DNA from: Gymnothorax reevesii
Lineage: Eukaryota; Chordata; Actinopteri; Anguilliformes; Muraenidae
Length of the DNA: 64,000 bases
Assembly: GCA_029721435.1 (NCBI GenBank)
Contig: CM056576.1
Coordinates: 74,975,876-75,039,875 of the forward strand
Reading direction: 5' to 3'
Each line of letters begins with the position of its first letter. Position 1 is the first letter of the stretch. Positions 44,841-56,339 of the stretch are shown here, piece after piece. The notes under the pieces are model-generated. The model saw nothing but the letters and a program-made list of their open reading frames with translations, ran no database searches and was not told the origin of the DNA. The translations under genes were made by a program, and so were the position numbers.

Positions 44841-47800
44841 AGTTGTTAGGCAGTTGCTCTGGTGTTCTGTGTACTTGTGAGGGTGTTGCTAGGCAGCTGC
44901 TATCGTGTTCTGGGTGGTTGGTAGGGCATTGCTAGGCAGTTGCAATGGTGTTCTGGGTGGTTGCTAGGGCCTTGCTAAGCGGTTGCTATGGTGTTCTGAG
45001 TGGTTGATAGGGCGTTACTAGGTGATTGCTATGGTGTTCTGGGTGGTTGCTAGGCGGTTGCTATGGCATTCTGGGTGGTTGCTAGAGTGTTGCTATGGGG
45101 TTCTGGGTGGTTGCTAGGGCTTTGCTAAGCAGTTGCTATGATGTTCTGGGTGGTTGCTAGGGCGTTGCTAGGTGGTTGCTATGGTGTTCTGGGTGGTTGC
45201 TAGGGTGTTGCTAGGCAGTTGCTATGGTGTTCTGGGTGGTTGCTAGGGCGTTGCTAGGCCGTTGCTATGGTGTTCTGGGTGGTTGCTGGGGCGTTGCAAT
45301 GCAGTTGCTTTGGTGTTCTGGGTGGTTGTTAGGGTGGTTGCTATGGCGTTCTGGGTGGTTGCTAGGGCATTGCAGAGCAGTTTCTATGGTGTTCTGGGTG
45401 GTTGCTACGGCGTTGCTAGGCGGTTGCTATGGTGTTCTGGGTGGTTGCTAGGGTGTTGCTAGGCAGTTGCTATGGTGTTCTGGGTGGTTGCTAGGGCGTT
45501 GCTAGGCAGTTGCTATGGTGTTCTGGGTGGTTGCTGGGGCGTTGCTATGCAGTTGCTTTGGTGTTCTGGGTGGTTGTTAGGGTGGTTGCAATGGCGTTCT
45601 GGGTGGTTGCTAGGGCATTGCAGAGCAGTTTCTATGGTGTTCTGGGTGGTTGCTACGGCGTTGCTAGGCGGTTGCTATGGTGTTGTGGGTGGTTGCTAGG
45701 GTGTTGCTAGGCAGTTGCTATGGTGTTTTGGGTGGTTGCTATGGTGTTCTGGGTGGTTGCTAGGCAGTTGCTATGATGTTCTGGGTGGTTGCTAGGCGGT
45801 TGCTCTGGTGTTCTGGGTGGTTGCTAGACGGTTGCTATGGTGTTCTGGGTGGTAGCTAGGCGGTTGGTATGATGTTCTGGGTGGTTGCTGGGGCGTTACT
45901 AGGCGGTTCCTATGGTGTTCTGGGTGGTTGCTAGGCGGTTGCTATGGTGTTCTAGGTGGTTGCTAGCCGGTTGCTATGGTGTTCTGGGTGGTTGCTAGGG
46001 CGTTGCTAGGCAGTTGCTATGGTGTTCTGATGGTTGCTAGGCTGTTGCTATGGTGTTCTGGGTGCTTGCTAGGGCGTTGCTAGGCGGTTGCTATGGTGTT
46101 CTGGGTGGTTGTTAGGGTGTTGCTAGGCAGTTGCAATGGTGTTCTGGGTGGTTGCTAGGCGGTTGCTATGGCGTTCTGGGTGGTTGCTAGGGCGTTGCTA
46201 AGCAGTTGCTATGGTGTTCTGGGTGGTTGCTAGGCCGTTGCTATGGTGTTCTGGGTGGTTGCTAGGGCGTTGCTAGGCAGTTGCTTTGGTGTTCTGGGTG
46301 GTTGCTACGGCGTTGCTAGGCGGTTGCTATGGTGTTCTCGGTGGTTGCTAGGGTGTTGCTAGGCAGTTGCTATGCTGTTCTGGGTGGTTGCTAGGCGGTT
46401 GCTATGGTGTTCTGGGTGGTTGCTAGGGTGTTGCTATGGTGTTCTGGGTGGTTGTTAGGGTGTTGCTAGCCAGTTGCTATGATGTTCTGGGTGGTTTCTA
46501 GGCGGTTGCTCTGGTGTTCTGGGTGGTTGCTAGGCGGTTGCTATGGTGTTCTGGGTGGTAGCAAGGCGGTTGCTATGGTGTTCTGGGTGGTTGCTAGGTC
46601 GTTGCTAGGCAGTTGCTATGGTGTTCTGGGTGGTTGCCAGGCGGTTGCTATGGAGTTCTGGGTGGTTGCTACGGCCTTGCTAGGCGGTTGCTATGGTGTT
46701 CTGGGTGGTTGCTAGGGTGTTGCTAGGCAGTTGCTATGGTGTTCTGGGTGGTTGGTAGGGCGTTGCTAGGCAGTTGCTGTGGTGTTCTGGGTGGTTGCTA
46801 GGGCGTTGCTATGCAGTTGCTATGGTGTTCTGGGTGGTAGTTAGGGTGGATGCTATGGCGTTCTGGGTGGTTGCTAGGGCATTGCAGAGCAGTTGCTATG
46901 GTGTTCTGGGTGGTTGCTACGGCGTTGCTAGGCGGTTGCTATGGTGTTCTGGGTGGTTGCTAGGGTGTTGCTAGGCAGTTGCTATGGTGTTCTGGGTGGT
47001 TGCTATGGTGTTCTGGGTGGTTGCTAGGGTGTTGCTATGGTGTTCTGGGTGGTTGTTAGGGTGTTGCTAGGCAGTTGCTATGATGTTCTGGGTGGTTTCT
47101 AGGCGGTTGCTCTGGTGTTCTGGGTGGTTGCTAGGCGGTTGCTATGGTGTTCTGAGTGGCAGGTAGGCGGTTGCTATGGTGTTCTGGGTGGTGGGTAGGT
47201 CATTGCTAGGCAGTTGGTTTGGTGGTCTGGGTGGTTGCTCGGTGGTTATTATGGTGTTCTGGGTGGTTGCCAGGACGTTGCTAGGCAGTTGCTATGGTGT
47301 TCTAGGTGGTCGCTAGGGCGTTGCTACGCAGTTGCTATGGAGTTCTTTGTTGTTGCGAAGCGGTTGCTATAGTGTTCTGGGTGGTTGCTAGGGCGTTGCT
47401 AGACAGTTGTTATGGTGTTCTGGGTGGTTGCCAGGGCGTTGCTAGGCAGTTGATATGGTGTTCTAGGTGGTTGCTAGGCAGTTGCTATTGTGTGCTTGGT
47501 GGTTGCTAGGGCGTTGCTAGGCCGTTGCTATTGTGCTCTGGGTGGTTGTTAGGGTGTTGCTAGGCAGTTGCAATGGTGTTCTTGGTGGTTACTAGGCGGT
47601 TGCTATGGTGTTCTGGGTGGTTGCTAGGGCATTGCTAGGCAGTTGCTATGGTGTTTTGGGTGGTTGCTAGGTGGTTGCTATGGTGTTCTGGGTGGTTGCT
47701 AGGGCGTTGCTAGGCAGTTGCTATGGTGTTCTGGGTGGTTGCTAGGCGGTTGGTATGGTGGTCTGGGTGGTTGCTAGGGCCTTGCTAGGCGGTTGCTATG

Positions 47801-48836
47801 GTGTTCTGGGAGGTTGCTAGGGCATTGCTAGGCTGTTGCTATGGTGTTTTGGGTGGTTGCTAGGGCGTTGCTAGGCGGTGGCTTTGGTGTTCTGGGTGGT
47901 TGTTAGGGTGTTGCTAGGCAGTTGCTATGGTGTTCTGGGTGGTTGCTAGGCGGTTGCTATGGTGTTCTGGGTGGTTGCTAGGGCGTTGCTAGGCAGTTGC
48001 TATGGTGTTTTGGGTGGTTGCTAGGTGGTTGCTATGGTGTTCTGGGTGGTTGCTAGGGCGTTGCTAGGCAGTTGCTATGGTGTTCTGGGTGGTTGCTATT
48101 CGGTTGCTTTGGTGTTCTGGGTGGTTGTTTGGGCGTTGCTAGGCAGTTGCTATGGTGTTCTGGGTGGTTGCTAGGCGGTTGCTATGGTGTTCTGGGTGGT
48201 TGCTAGGGCGTTGCTAGGCAGTTGCTATGGTGTTCTGGGCGGTTGCTAGGCGGTTGCTATGGTGTTCTGGGTGGTTGCTAGGGCGTTGCTAGGCGATTCC
48301 TATGGTGTTCTGTGTGGTTGCTAGGGCGTTGCTAGGCAGTTGCTATGGTGTTTTGGGTGGTTGCTGGGCGGTTGCTATGGTGTTCTGGGTGGTTGCTAGG
48401 GCGGTGCTAGGCAGTTGGTAGGGTGTTCTGGGTGGTTGTTTAGGCGTTGCTAGGCAGTGGCTATGGTGTTTTTGGTGGTTGCTAGGCGGTTGCTATAGTG
48501 TTCTGGGTGGTTGCTAGGGCGTTGCTAGGCAGTTGTTATGGTGTTCTGGGTGGGGGTTAGGCGGTTGCTATGGTGTTCTTGGTGGTTGTGAGGGCGTTGC
48601 TAGGCGGTTGCTATGGTGTTCTGGGTGGTTGCTAGGGCGTTGCTAGGCAGTTGCTTTGGTGTTCTGAGTGGTTGCTTGGCGGTTGCTATGGTGTTCTGGG
48701 TGGTTGCTAGGCAGTTGCTATGGTGTTTTGGGTGGTTGCTAGGGCGTTGTTTGGCAGTTGCTATAGTGTTCTGGGTGGTTGCTAGGCAGTTGCTATGGTG
48801 TTTTGGGTGGTTGCTAGGCGGTTGCTATGGTGTTCT
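44841..48836 (+). repeat. Minisatellite array A8
   Basis: About 4.0 kb. It begins with the common re-entry signature, then GCTAGAGTGTTGC near 45073, the A1/A3-like pattern. It contains a 248-bp tandem duplication (45.2-45.7 kb) with a third related copy near 46.7-47.0 kb. The TTTTGGG/AGGTGG units near 47.6-48.0 kb resemble the other arrays. Open frames of 62-92 residues are by-products. Confidence 0.95.
45205..45700 (+). repeat. 248-bp tandem duplication, with a dispersed third copy at ~46715-46970
   Basis: The marker GCAGAGCAG, preceded by GTTAGGGTGG and GGCGTTCTGGG, occurs at about 45372, 45620 and 46883. The first interval is 248 bp and the second 1,263 bp. The two adjacent copies differ at several positions (for example GGCCGTTGC versus GGCAGTTGC). 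Confidence 0.83.
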
Positions 48837-49006
48837 GAATATTTGCTTGGGCATTGCTCGACAGTTGCTATGTTGTTCTTGTTGTTGCTAGGGCGTTGAT
48901 GTGTATTGTTTGGGGATCGAGTGCAAACTGGGAGAAGTAGTGAACCGTACGTTTACGAAATTATTTGGAATATTAACAAGGAAGGAAGGAGGGAAAGAAG
49001 GAACTA
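48581..49006 (+). repeat. First copy of a 426-bp tandem duplication ending in truncated spacer
   Basis: The sequence after the junction at 49006/49007 (GGTGGTTGTGAGGGCG, then GGTTTTCTGGG, GCTTTGGTGTTCTGAG) matches that starting at 48581, an offset of 426 bp. The downstream copy then diverges and is longer before it reaches the full spacer at 49574, so further rearrangement followed. Confidence 0.78.
48837..49006 (+). repeat. Truncated spacer 9: B link plus first ~28 bp of the purine tract
   Basis: Begins GAATATTTGC, passes the unique link with private changes (GTGTATTG, GAGTGCAAAC, ACGTTTACG), enters GGAAGGAAGG and GAAGGAACTA, then jumps to GGTGGTTGTGAGG. The remaining purine tract and the D block are missing. 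Confidence 0.92.
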
Positions 49007-49573
49007 GGTGGTTGTGAGGGCGTTTCTAGGCGGTTGCTATGGTTTTCTGGGTGGTTGCTAGGGCGTTGCTAGGCAGTTGCTTTGGTGTTCTGAGTGGTTG
49101 ATAGGCGGTTGCTATGGTGTTTTGGGTGGTTGCTAGGGCGTTGCCAGGCAGTTGCTATGGTGTTTTGGGTGGTTGCTGGGCGGTTGCTATGGTGTTCTGG
49201 GTGGTTGCTAGGGCGTTGCTAGGCAGTTGCTATGGTGTTCTGGGTGGTTGCTAGGCGATTGCTATGGTGTTCTGGGTGGTTGCTAGGGCGTTGCTAGGCA
49301 GTTGCTATGGTGTTTTTGGTGGTTGCTAGGCGGTTGCTATGGTGTTCTGGGTGGTTGCTAGGGCGTTGCTATGTAGTTGCTATGGTGTTCTGGGTGGTTC
49401 CTAGGCAGTTTCTATGGTGTTCTTGGTGGTTGTGAGGGCGTTGTTAGGCGGTTGCTATGGTGTTCTGGGTGGTTGCTAGGGCGTTGCTCGGCAGTTGCTA
49501 TCGCGTTCTGGATGGTTGCTAGGCAGTTGCTATGGTGTTTTGGGTGGTTGCTAGGCGGTTGCTTTGGTGTTCT
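49007..49573 (+). repeat. Minisatellite array A9 (short)
   Basis: About 0.57 kb between truncated spacer 9 and full spacer 10. It begins as a copy of 48581 onward. GGTGGTTGTGAGGGCG recurs near 49424. No gene. Confidence 0.93.
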
Positions 49574-49716
49574 GAATATTTGCTTGGGCATTGCTCGACA
49601 GTTGCTATGTTGTTCTTGTTGTTGCTAGGGCGTTGATGTGTCTTGTTTGGGGATCGAGTGAAAACTGGGAGAAGTAGTGAACCGTACGATTACGAAATTA
49701 TTTGGAATATTAACAA

Positions 49717-50286
49717 GGAAGGAAGGAGGGAAAGAAGGAACTAATGAGGGAAGTAAGGAAAGAAGGAATATAGGAAAAAAAGAAGGAAATCAAAGGAAGG
49801 CAGGAAAGAACAAAGGAAAGAAGGCGAGGATGGATGGAAAGAAACAGAGGAATGAAGGAAAGAAGGAAGTAAAGAAGGAAGGAAAGGAAGAAGGGAAGAA
49901 GAAGGATTTAAGTAAAGATAGAAGGGAGGAAGGAAGGAAGGAAGGAAGAAGAAATGAAAAACAGAAGGAAAGAGAGAAGGAAGGAAAGAAAAACTAAAGA
50001 AAGGAAGAGGGAAGGAAAGAGAGGGAAAGCAGAAAGAAGAAAGGAAGAAAGATAAGAAGGATATGAAGGAATGAAAGAAGGCATGATGGAAGGAAAGAAA
50101 AACTAAGGAGGGTAGGAAAGAAAATTGGTAGGGAGGAAGAATGGGAGGAAGGATGAAAGGCAGGATAGAAGGAAGTAAAGTAGGAAAGATGGAACGAATA
50201 AAGGAAGGAAGGAACGAAGGAAAGAAATAGGAGGGAAAAAGAAAGAAGGAATGACAGAAAATAGAAGGAAGGAAAGCAGTAAGGAA
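49717..50286 (+). repeat. Polypurine GGAA/GAAA tract of spacer 10
   Basis: About 570 bp of nearly pure purine on the + strand, long variant, with a run of seven consecutive GGAA-type units near 49925-49948. Confidence 0.93.
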
Positions 50287-50585
50287 GCTGTAGTCTCAAG
50301 AGAGCCAGATTGTAGTCTTACAGCCTGAGAAACTGACAGTTACAGCAGGTGGTCAGAACACCTGGCACAAGATTCCATTTGTTCAATGGCCCTATTGTGA
50401 TGTCATAATGCCAATGTTAAGTCTATGGGGGGAAAAATTTATAGTTTTTTATTAATAACTCAAAAAGTATAAAAGTTACAAAGATGAAAAATACATTGCA
50501 CAGGTGTCCTAAGTAAGACCTACGCAACGCAGTTTGAATGAAGTTTCTACGATAAACGGTTGAGGCCGCATTAAGTGTGTTAGAA

Positions 50586-50586
<1 letters not shown>

Positions 50587-50621
<35 letters not shown>

Positions 50622-50781
50622 GAAGAAGAAGACCAGGATAACAATAGTGAGCATTTTCAATGCACACTAATAATAATAATAATAATAAGAAGACCAGGAT
50701 AACAATAGTGAGTATTTTCAATGCACACTAATAATAATTAGATAATGTAATTCCAGGAAATTACGTGTGCATTGAAAATGC
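50587..50781. repeat. AAT microsatellite with two hairpin-arm units and one right arm
   Basis: AAT run from 50587, unit GAAGACCAGG...AGTGAG with arm at 50651-50667, a second AAT run, a second unit with mutated arm at 50712-50728, then the complementary arm at 50765-50781. It is intermediate between the one-arm and four-arm forms. Confidence 0.9.
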
Positions 50782-51154
50782 AAAGTGTAGTTGCATAAGG
50801 TGGAGTTTGTAACATATTATTGCATTATGATATTGTTAGCTACATTTTTAGTAGGATAATTATGGTATTGGTGAGGACTCTTATTTTGAAACAGGTGTGG
50901 ACTGAGGAAACAGTTTGCGAGAGTCATAGTTGATGACAACTGTCATATGGAAATTTTTAATAGTGACATTTTTTAATAGTGAATATTGTAGTAAGGACTT
51001 ATATTTTGAGACAGGATTGGGCAGAAGAAACAGTTACCGGAAGTCATAGTCGAAAACAATCAGGAGTTGGAATGGCTGAAAGGTTGATAAGTTGAGTAGC
51101 TTAAAAAGTTACATTTTTTTATTGTAATTTGACATAATGAGGACTGGCTGTAAC

Positions 51155-53370
51155 AGTTGTTGGGCAGCTGCTATGGTGTTCTGTGTACTTGTGAGGGTGT
51201 TGCTAGGCAGCTGCTATCGTGTTCTGGGTGGTTGCTAGGGCATTGCTAGGCAGTTGCAATGGTGTTTTGGGTGGTTGCAAGGGCCTTGCTAAGCGGTTGC
51301 TATGGTGTTCTGAGTGGTTGATAGGGCGTTGCAAGGCGATTGCTATGGTGTTCTGGGTGGTTGCTAGGCCGTTGCTATGGTGTTCTGGGTGGTTGCTAGG
51401 GCGTTGCTAGGCAGTTGCTATGGGGTTCTGGGTGGTTGCTAGGCGGTTGCTATGGCATTCTGGGTGGTTACTAGGGCTTTGCTAAGCAGTTGCTATGATG
51501 TTCTGGGTGGTTGCCAGGGCGTTGCTAGGTGGTTGCTATGGTGTTCTGGGTTGTTGCTAGGGTGTTGCTAGGCAGTTGCTATGCTGTTCTGGGTGGTTGC
51601 TAGGCCGTTGCTATGGTGTTCTGGGTGGTTGCTAGGGCGTTGCTTGGCAGTTGCTATGGTGTTCTGGGTGGTTGCTAGGGTGTTGCCAGGCAGTTGCTAT
51701 GGTGTTCTGCGTGGTTGCTAGGGCGCTGCTAGGCAGTCGCTATGGTGCCCTGGGTGGTTGCTAGGGTGTTGCTAGGCAGTTGCTATGGTGTTCTGGGTGG
51801 TTGCTAGGTGGTTGCTATGGTGTTCTGGGTGGTTGCTAGGGCGTTTCTAGGCGGTTGCTATGGTGTTCTGGGTGGTTGCTCGGGCGTTGCTAGGCGGTTG
51901 CTATGGTGTTCTGCGTGGTTGCTAAGGCGCTGCTATGGTGTTCTGGGTGGTTGCTAGGACGTTGCTAGCCAGTTGCTATGGTGTTGTGGGTGGTTGTTAG
52001 GGTGTTGCTAGGCAGTTGCTATGGTGTTCTGGGTGGTTGTTAGGGTGTTGCTAGGCAGTTGCTATGGTGTTCTGGGTGGTTTCTAGGAGGTTCCTATGGT
52101 GTTCTGGGTGGTTGCTAGGGCGTTTTTAGGCAGTTGCTATGGTGTTCTGCGTGGTTGCTAGGGCGTTGCTAGGCAGTCGCTATGGTGGTCTGGGTGGTTG
52201 CTAGGGCGTTGCTAGGCGGTTGCTTAGGTGTTCTGGGTGGTTGCTAGGCGGTTGCTATGGTGTTCTGGGTGGTTGCTAGGGCATTGCTAGGCTGTTGATA
52301 TGGTGTTCTGGGTGGTTGCTAGGGCGTTGCTAGGCGGTTGCTATGGTGTTCTGGGTGGTTGTTAGGGTGTTGCTTGGCAGTTGCTATGGTGTTCTGGTTG
52401 GTTGCTAGGCGGTTGCTATGGTGTTCTTTGTGGTTGCTAGGGCGTTGCTAGGCAGTTGCTTTGGTGTTCTGGGTGGTTGTTAGGTGGTTGCTATGGTGTT
52501 CTGGGTGGTTGCTAGGGCGTTGCTAGGCTGTTGCTATGGTGTTCTGGGTGGTTGCTAGGCGGTTGCTATGGTGTTCTGGGTGGTTGCTCGGGCGTTGCTA
52601 GGCAGTTGCTATGGTGTTCTGGGTGGTTGCTAGGCGGTTTCTATGGTGTTCTGGGTGGTTGCTCGGGCGTTGCTAGGCAGTTGCTATGGTGTTCTGGGTG
52701 GTTGCTAGGTGGTTGCTATGGTGTTCTGGGTGGTTGCTAGGCGGTTGCTATGGTGTTCTGGGTGGTTGCTAGGGCGTTGCTAGGCAGTTGCTATGGTGTT
52801 CTGGGTGGTTGCTAGGCGGTTGCTGTGGTGTTCTGGGTGGTTGCTAAGGCGTTGCTAGGCGATTCATATGGTGTTCTGTGTGGTTGCTAGGGCGTTGCTA
52901 GGCAGTTGCTTTGGTGTTCTGGGTGGTTGCTAGGCGGTTGCTAAGGTGTTCTTGGTGGTTGCTAGGGCGTTGCCAGGCAGTTGCTATGGTGTTTTGGGTG
53001 GTTGCTGGGCGGTTGCTATGGTGTTCTGGGTGGTTGCTAGGGCGTTGCTAGGCAGTTGCTATGGTGTTTTGGGTGGTTGCTAGGCGATTGCTATGGTGTT
53101 CTGGGTGGTTGCTAGGGCGTTGCTAGGCAGTTGCTATGGTGTTTTTGGTGGTTGCTAGGCAGTTGCTATGGTGTTCTGGGTGGTTGCTAGGCAGTTGCTA
53201 TGGTGTTCTTGGTGGTTGTGAGGGCGTTGTTAGGCGGTTGCTATGGTGTTCTGCGTGGTTGCTAGGGCGTTGCTAGGCAGTCGCTATGGTGCCCTGGGTG
53301 GTTGCTAGGGTGTTGCTAGGCAGTTGCTATGGTGTTTTGGGTGGTTGCTAGGCGGTTGCTTTGGTGTTCT
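51155..53370 (+). repeat. Minisatellite array A10
   Basis: About 2.2 kb. It starts with the common re-entry signature (slightly altered, GTTGTTGGGCAGC). The segment from 51960 is repeated after 53764. It includes GCAGTCGCTATGG variants near 51735 and 52170. Open frames 51219-51410 and 52531-52740 are by-products. Confidence 0.94.
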
Positions 53371-53763
53371 GAATATTTGCTTGGGCATTGCTCGACAGTT
53401 GCTATGTTGTTCTTCTTGTTGCTCAGGCGTTGATGTGTCTTGTTTGGGGATCGAGTGAAAACTGGGAGAAGTAGTGAACCGTACGATTACGAAATTATTT
53501 GGAATATTAACAAGGAAGGAAGGAGAGAAAGAAGGAACTAATGAGGGAAGTAAGGAAAGAAGGAATATAGGAAAAAAAGAAGGAAATCAAAGGAAGGCAG
53601 GAAAGAACAAAGAAAAAAAAGGGAGAAGGGATGGAAAGAAAAAGAGGAATGAAGGAAAGAAGGAAGTAAAGAAGGAAGGAAAGGAAGAAGGGAAGAAGAA
53701 GGATTTAAGTAAAGATAGAAGGAAGGAAGGAAGGAAGGAAGGAAGAAGAAATGAAAAACAGAA
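53371..53763 (+). repeat. Truncated spacer 11: B link plus ~250 bp of purine tract
   Basis: B link from GAATATTTGC (53371), purine tract from about 53515, cut at AAACAGAA (53763), then minisatellite CGTTGCTAGCC. The purine tract has private changes (AAAGAAAAAAAAGGGAG near 53610). A 138-residue open frame (53474-53890) crosses the junction and fuses Lys/Glu-rich with Leu/Trp/Gly-rich low complexity. It is an accident of the rearrangement. Confidence 0.93.
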
Positions 53764-54305
53764 CGTTGCTAGCCAGTTGCTATGGTGTTCTGGGTGGTTG
53801 TTAGGGTGTTGCTCAGCAGTTGCTATGGTGTTCTGGGTGGTTGTTAGGGTGTTGCTAGGCAGTTGCTATGGTGTTCTGGGTGGTTTCTAGGAGGTTGCTA
53901 TGGTGTTCTGGGTGGTTGCTAGGGCGTATTTAGGCAGTTGCTATGGTGTTTTGGGTGGTTGCTAGGTGGTTGCTATGGTGTTCTGGGTGGTTGCTAGGGC
54001 GTTGCTAGGCAGTTGCTATGGTGTTCTGGGTGGTTGCTAGGCGGTTGCTATGGTGTTCTGGGTGGTTGCTAGGCTGTTGCTAAGGTGTTCTGGGTGGTTG
54101 CTAAGCGGTTGCTATGGTGTTCTGGGTGGTTGCTAGGCTGTTGCTATGGGGTTCTGGGTGGGTGCTAGTGCGGTGCTAGGCAGGTGCTATGGTGTTCTGG
54201 GTGGTTGCTGGGCTGTTGCTCGGCTGTTGCTATAGCGTTCTGGATGGTTGCTAGGCAGTTGCTATGGTGTTTTGGGTGGTTGCTAGGCGGTTGCTTTGGT
54301 GTTCT
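53764..54305 (+). repeat. Minisatellite array A11 (short)
   Basis: About 0.54 kb between truncated spacers 11 and 12; partial copy of the array from 51960. No gene. Confidence 0.93.
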
Positions 54306-54416
54306 GAATATTTGCTTGGGCATTGCTCGACAGTTGCTATGTTGTTCTTGTTGTTGCTCGGGCGTTGATGTGTCTTGTTTGGGGATCGAGTGAAAACTGG
54401 GAGAAGCAGTGAACCA
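54306..54416 (+). repeat. Truncated spacer 12: B link only
   Basis: GAATATTTGC to GAGAAGCAGTGAACCA, then TAGGCTGTTGTTATGG. It is the shortest spacer remnant, cut ~12 bp earlier than truncated spacer 7. Minisatellite after the junction best matches 52741 onward (offset about 1,679 bp), judged from the shared GATTnnTATGG-TTCTGTGTGG landmark (52861 / 54541). That pairing is less certain than the other junctions. Confidence 0.9.
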
Positions 54417-54599
54417 TAGGCTGTTGTTATGGTGTTCTGGGTGGTTGCTAGGGCGTTGCTAGGCAGTTGTTATGGTGTCCTGGGTGGTTGCTAGGCAGTT
54501 GCTATGGTGTTCTGGGTGGTTGCTAGGGCGTTACAAGGTGATTTCTATGGTGTTCTGTGTGGTTGCTAGGGCGTTGCTAGGCAGTTGCTATGGTGTTCT

Positions 54600-55671
54600 G
54601 GGTGGTTGCTAGGGCGTTGCTAGGCGGTTGCTATGGTGTTCTGTGTGGTTGCTTGGGCGTTGCTAGGCGGTTGCTATGGTGTTCTGCGTGGTTGCTAAGG
54701 CGTTGCTATGGTGTTCTGGGTGGTTGCTAGGGCGTTGCTAGCTAGTTGCTATGGTGTTCTGGATGGTTGCTAGGCGGTTGCTATGGTGTTCTGGGTGGTT
54801 GCTAGGGTGTTGCTATGGTGTTCTGGGTGGTTGTTAGGCAGTTGCTCTGGTGTTCTGGGTGGTTGCTAGGCGGTTGCTATGGTGTTGTGGGTGGTAGCTA
54901 GGCGGTTGCTATGGTGTTCTGGGTGGTTGCTAGGCGGTTGCTATGGTGTTCTGGGTGGTTGCTAGGCAGTTGCTATGGTGTTCTGGGTGGTTGCTAGGCG
55001 GTTGCTATGGTGTTCTGGGTGGTTGCTAGGCAGTTGCTTAGGTGTTCTGGGTGGTTGCTAGGGCGTTGGTAGGCGGTTGCTATGGTGGTCTGTGGGGTTG
55101 CTAGGGCGTTGCTAGGCAGTTGCTATGGTGTTCTGGGTGGTTGCTAGGGGGTTGCTAGGCGGTTGCTATGGTGTTGTGGGTGGTTGCTGGGGCGTTGCTA
55201 GGCGGTTGCTGTGGTGTTCTGCGTGGTTGCTAAGGCGTTGCTATGGTGTTCTGGGTGGTTGCTAGGGCGTTGCTAGGCAGTTACTATGGTGTTCTGGATG
55301 GTTGCTAGGCGGTTGCTATGGTGTTCTGGGTGGTTGCTAGGGTGTTGCTATGGTGTTCTGGGTGGTTGTTAGGCGGTTGCTCTGGTGTTCTGGGTGGTTG
55401 CTAGGCGGTTGCTATGGTGTTCTGGGTGGTAGCTAGGCGGTTGCTATGGTGTTCTGGGTGGTTGCTAGGCGGTTGCTATGGTGTTCTGGGTGGTTGCTAG
55501 GCAGTTGCTATGGTATTCTGGGTGGTTGCTAGGCGGTTGCTATGGTGTTCTGGATGGTTACTAGGCGGTTGCTTAGGTGTTCTGGGTGGTTGCTAGGGCG
55601 TTGCTAGGCGGTTGCTATGGTGGTCTGGGTGGTTGCTAGGCGGTTGCTTAGGTTTTCTGGGTGGTTGCTAG
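54600..55671 (+). repeat. 536-bp tandem duplication
   Basis: TTCTGCGTGGTTGCTAAGGCG occurs with GCTAAGG at 54693 and 55229 (offset 536). The following order (GGATGG unit, GCTAGGGTG, GTTAGG then GCTCTGG, GTAGCTAGG, TTGCTTAGG) is shared; the TTGCTTAGG pair at 55038 / 55573 has an offset of 535. Confidence 0.82.
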
Positions 55672-56339
55672 GGCGTTGCTAGGCAGTTGCTATGGTGTTC
55701 TGGGTGGTTGCTAGGCGGTTGCTTAGGTGTTCTGGGTGGTTGCTAGGGGGTTGCTAGGCAGGTGGTATGGTGTTCTGATGGTTGGTAGGCGGTGGCTATG
55801 GTGTTCTGGGTGGTTGCTAGGGCGTTGCAAGGCAGTTGCTATGGTGTTCTGGGTGGTTGCTAGGGCGTTGCTGTGGTGTTCTGGGTGGTAGCTAGGCGGT
55901 TGCTATTGTGTTCAGGGTGGTTGTTAGGCGGTTGCTATGGTGTTCTGGGTGGTTGCTAGGCGGTTGCTATGGTGTTCTGGGAGGTTGCTAGGGCATTGCT
56001 AGGCGGTTGCTATGGTGTTCTGGGTGGTTGATAGGGCCTTGCTAGGCGGTTGCTATGGTGGTCTGGGAGGTTGCTAGGGCATTGCTAGGCTGTTTCTATG
56101 GTGTTCTGGGTGGTTGCTAGGGCGTTGCTAGGCGGTTGCTATGGTGTTCTAGGTGGTTGTTAGGGTGTTGCTAGGCAGTTGCTATGGTGTGCTGGGTGGT
56201 TGCTGGGGGGTTGCTGTGGTGTTCTGGGTGGTTGCTAGGGCGTTGTTAGGCAGTTGCGATGGTGTTTTGGGTGGTAGCTAGGCGGTTGCTATGGTGTTCT
56301 GGGTGGTCGCCAGGGCGTTTTTAAGCAGTTGCTATGGTG

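Larger units (their letters stand above)
49574..51154 (+). repeat. Complex spacer 10 (full)
   Basis: B link 49574-49716, purine tract 49717-50286, D block 50287-51154. Markers resemble spacer 1 (GAAGGAAGAAGAAATG without GTGAGG; CTATGGGGGG; ACATTTTTAGTAGG). D carries two hairpin-arm units: 50651-50667 intact and 50712-50728 with G-to-A-type loss (GTATTTTC). The right arm is at 50765-50781. The inner palindrome is damaged (TTCCAGGAAATTAC). Confidence 0.9.
51960..54305 (+). repeat. Tandem duplication at 1,804-bp offset (copy 1 51960-53763; partial copy 2 from 53764)
   Basis: After the break in truncated spacer 11, the sequence CGTTGCTAGCCAG then GTTGTTAGGGTG twice, then GGTTTCTAGGAGG, repeats the order starting at 51960. 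GCTAGCCAG and TTTCTAGGAGG are rare variants, so the match is specific. Copy 2 reaches a B link after only ~542 bp, compared with ~1,411 bp in copy 1, so it lost internal units later or the exchange was complex. Confidence 0.85.

Noticed and set aside
53474..53890. 138-residue frame joining Lys/Glu-rich and Leu/Trp-rich parts
   Set aside because: It crosses the rearrangement junction at 53763 and is a chance fusion of two repeat types.
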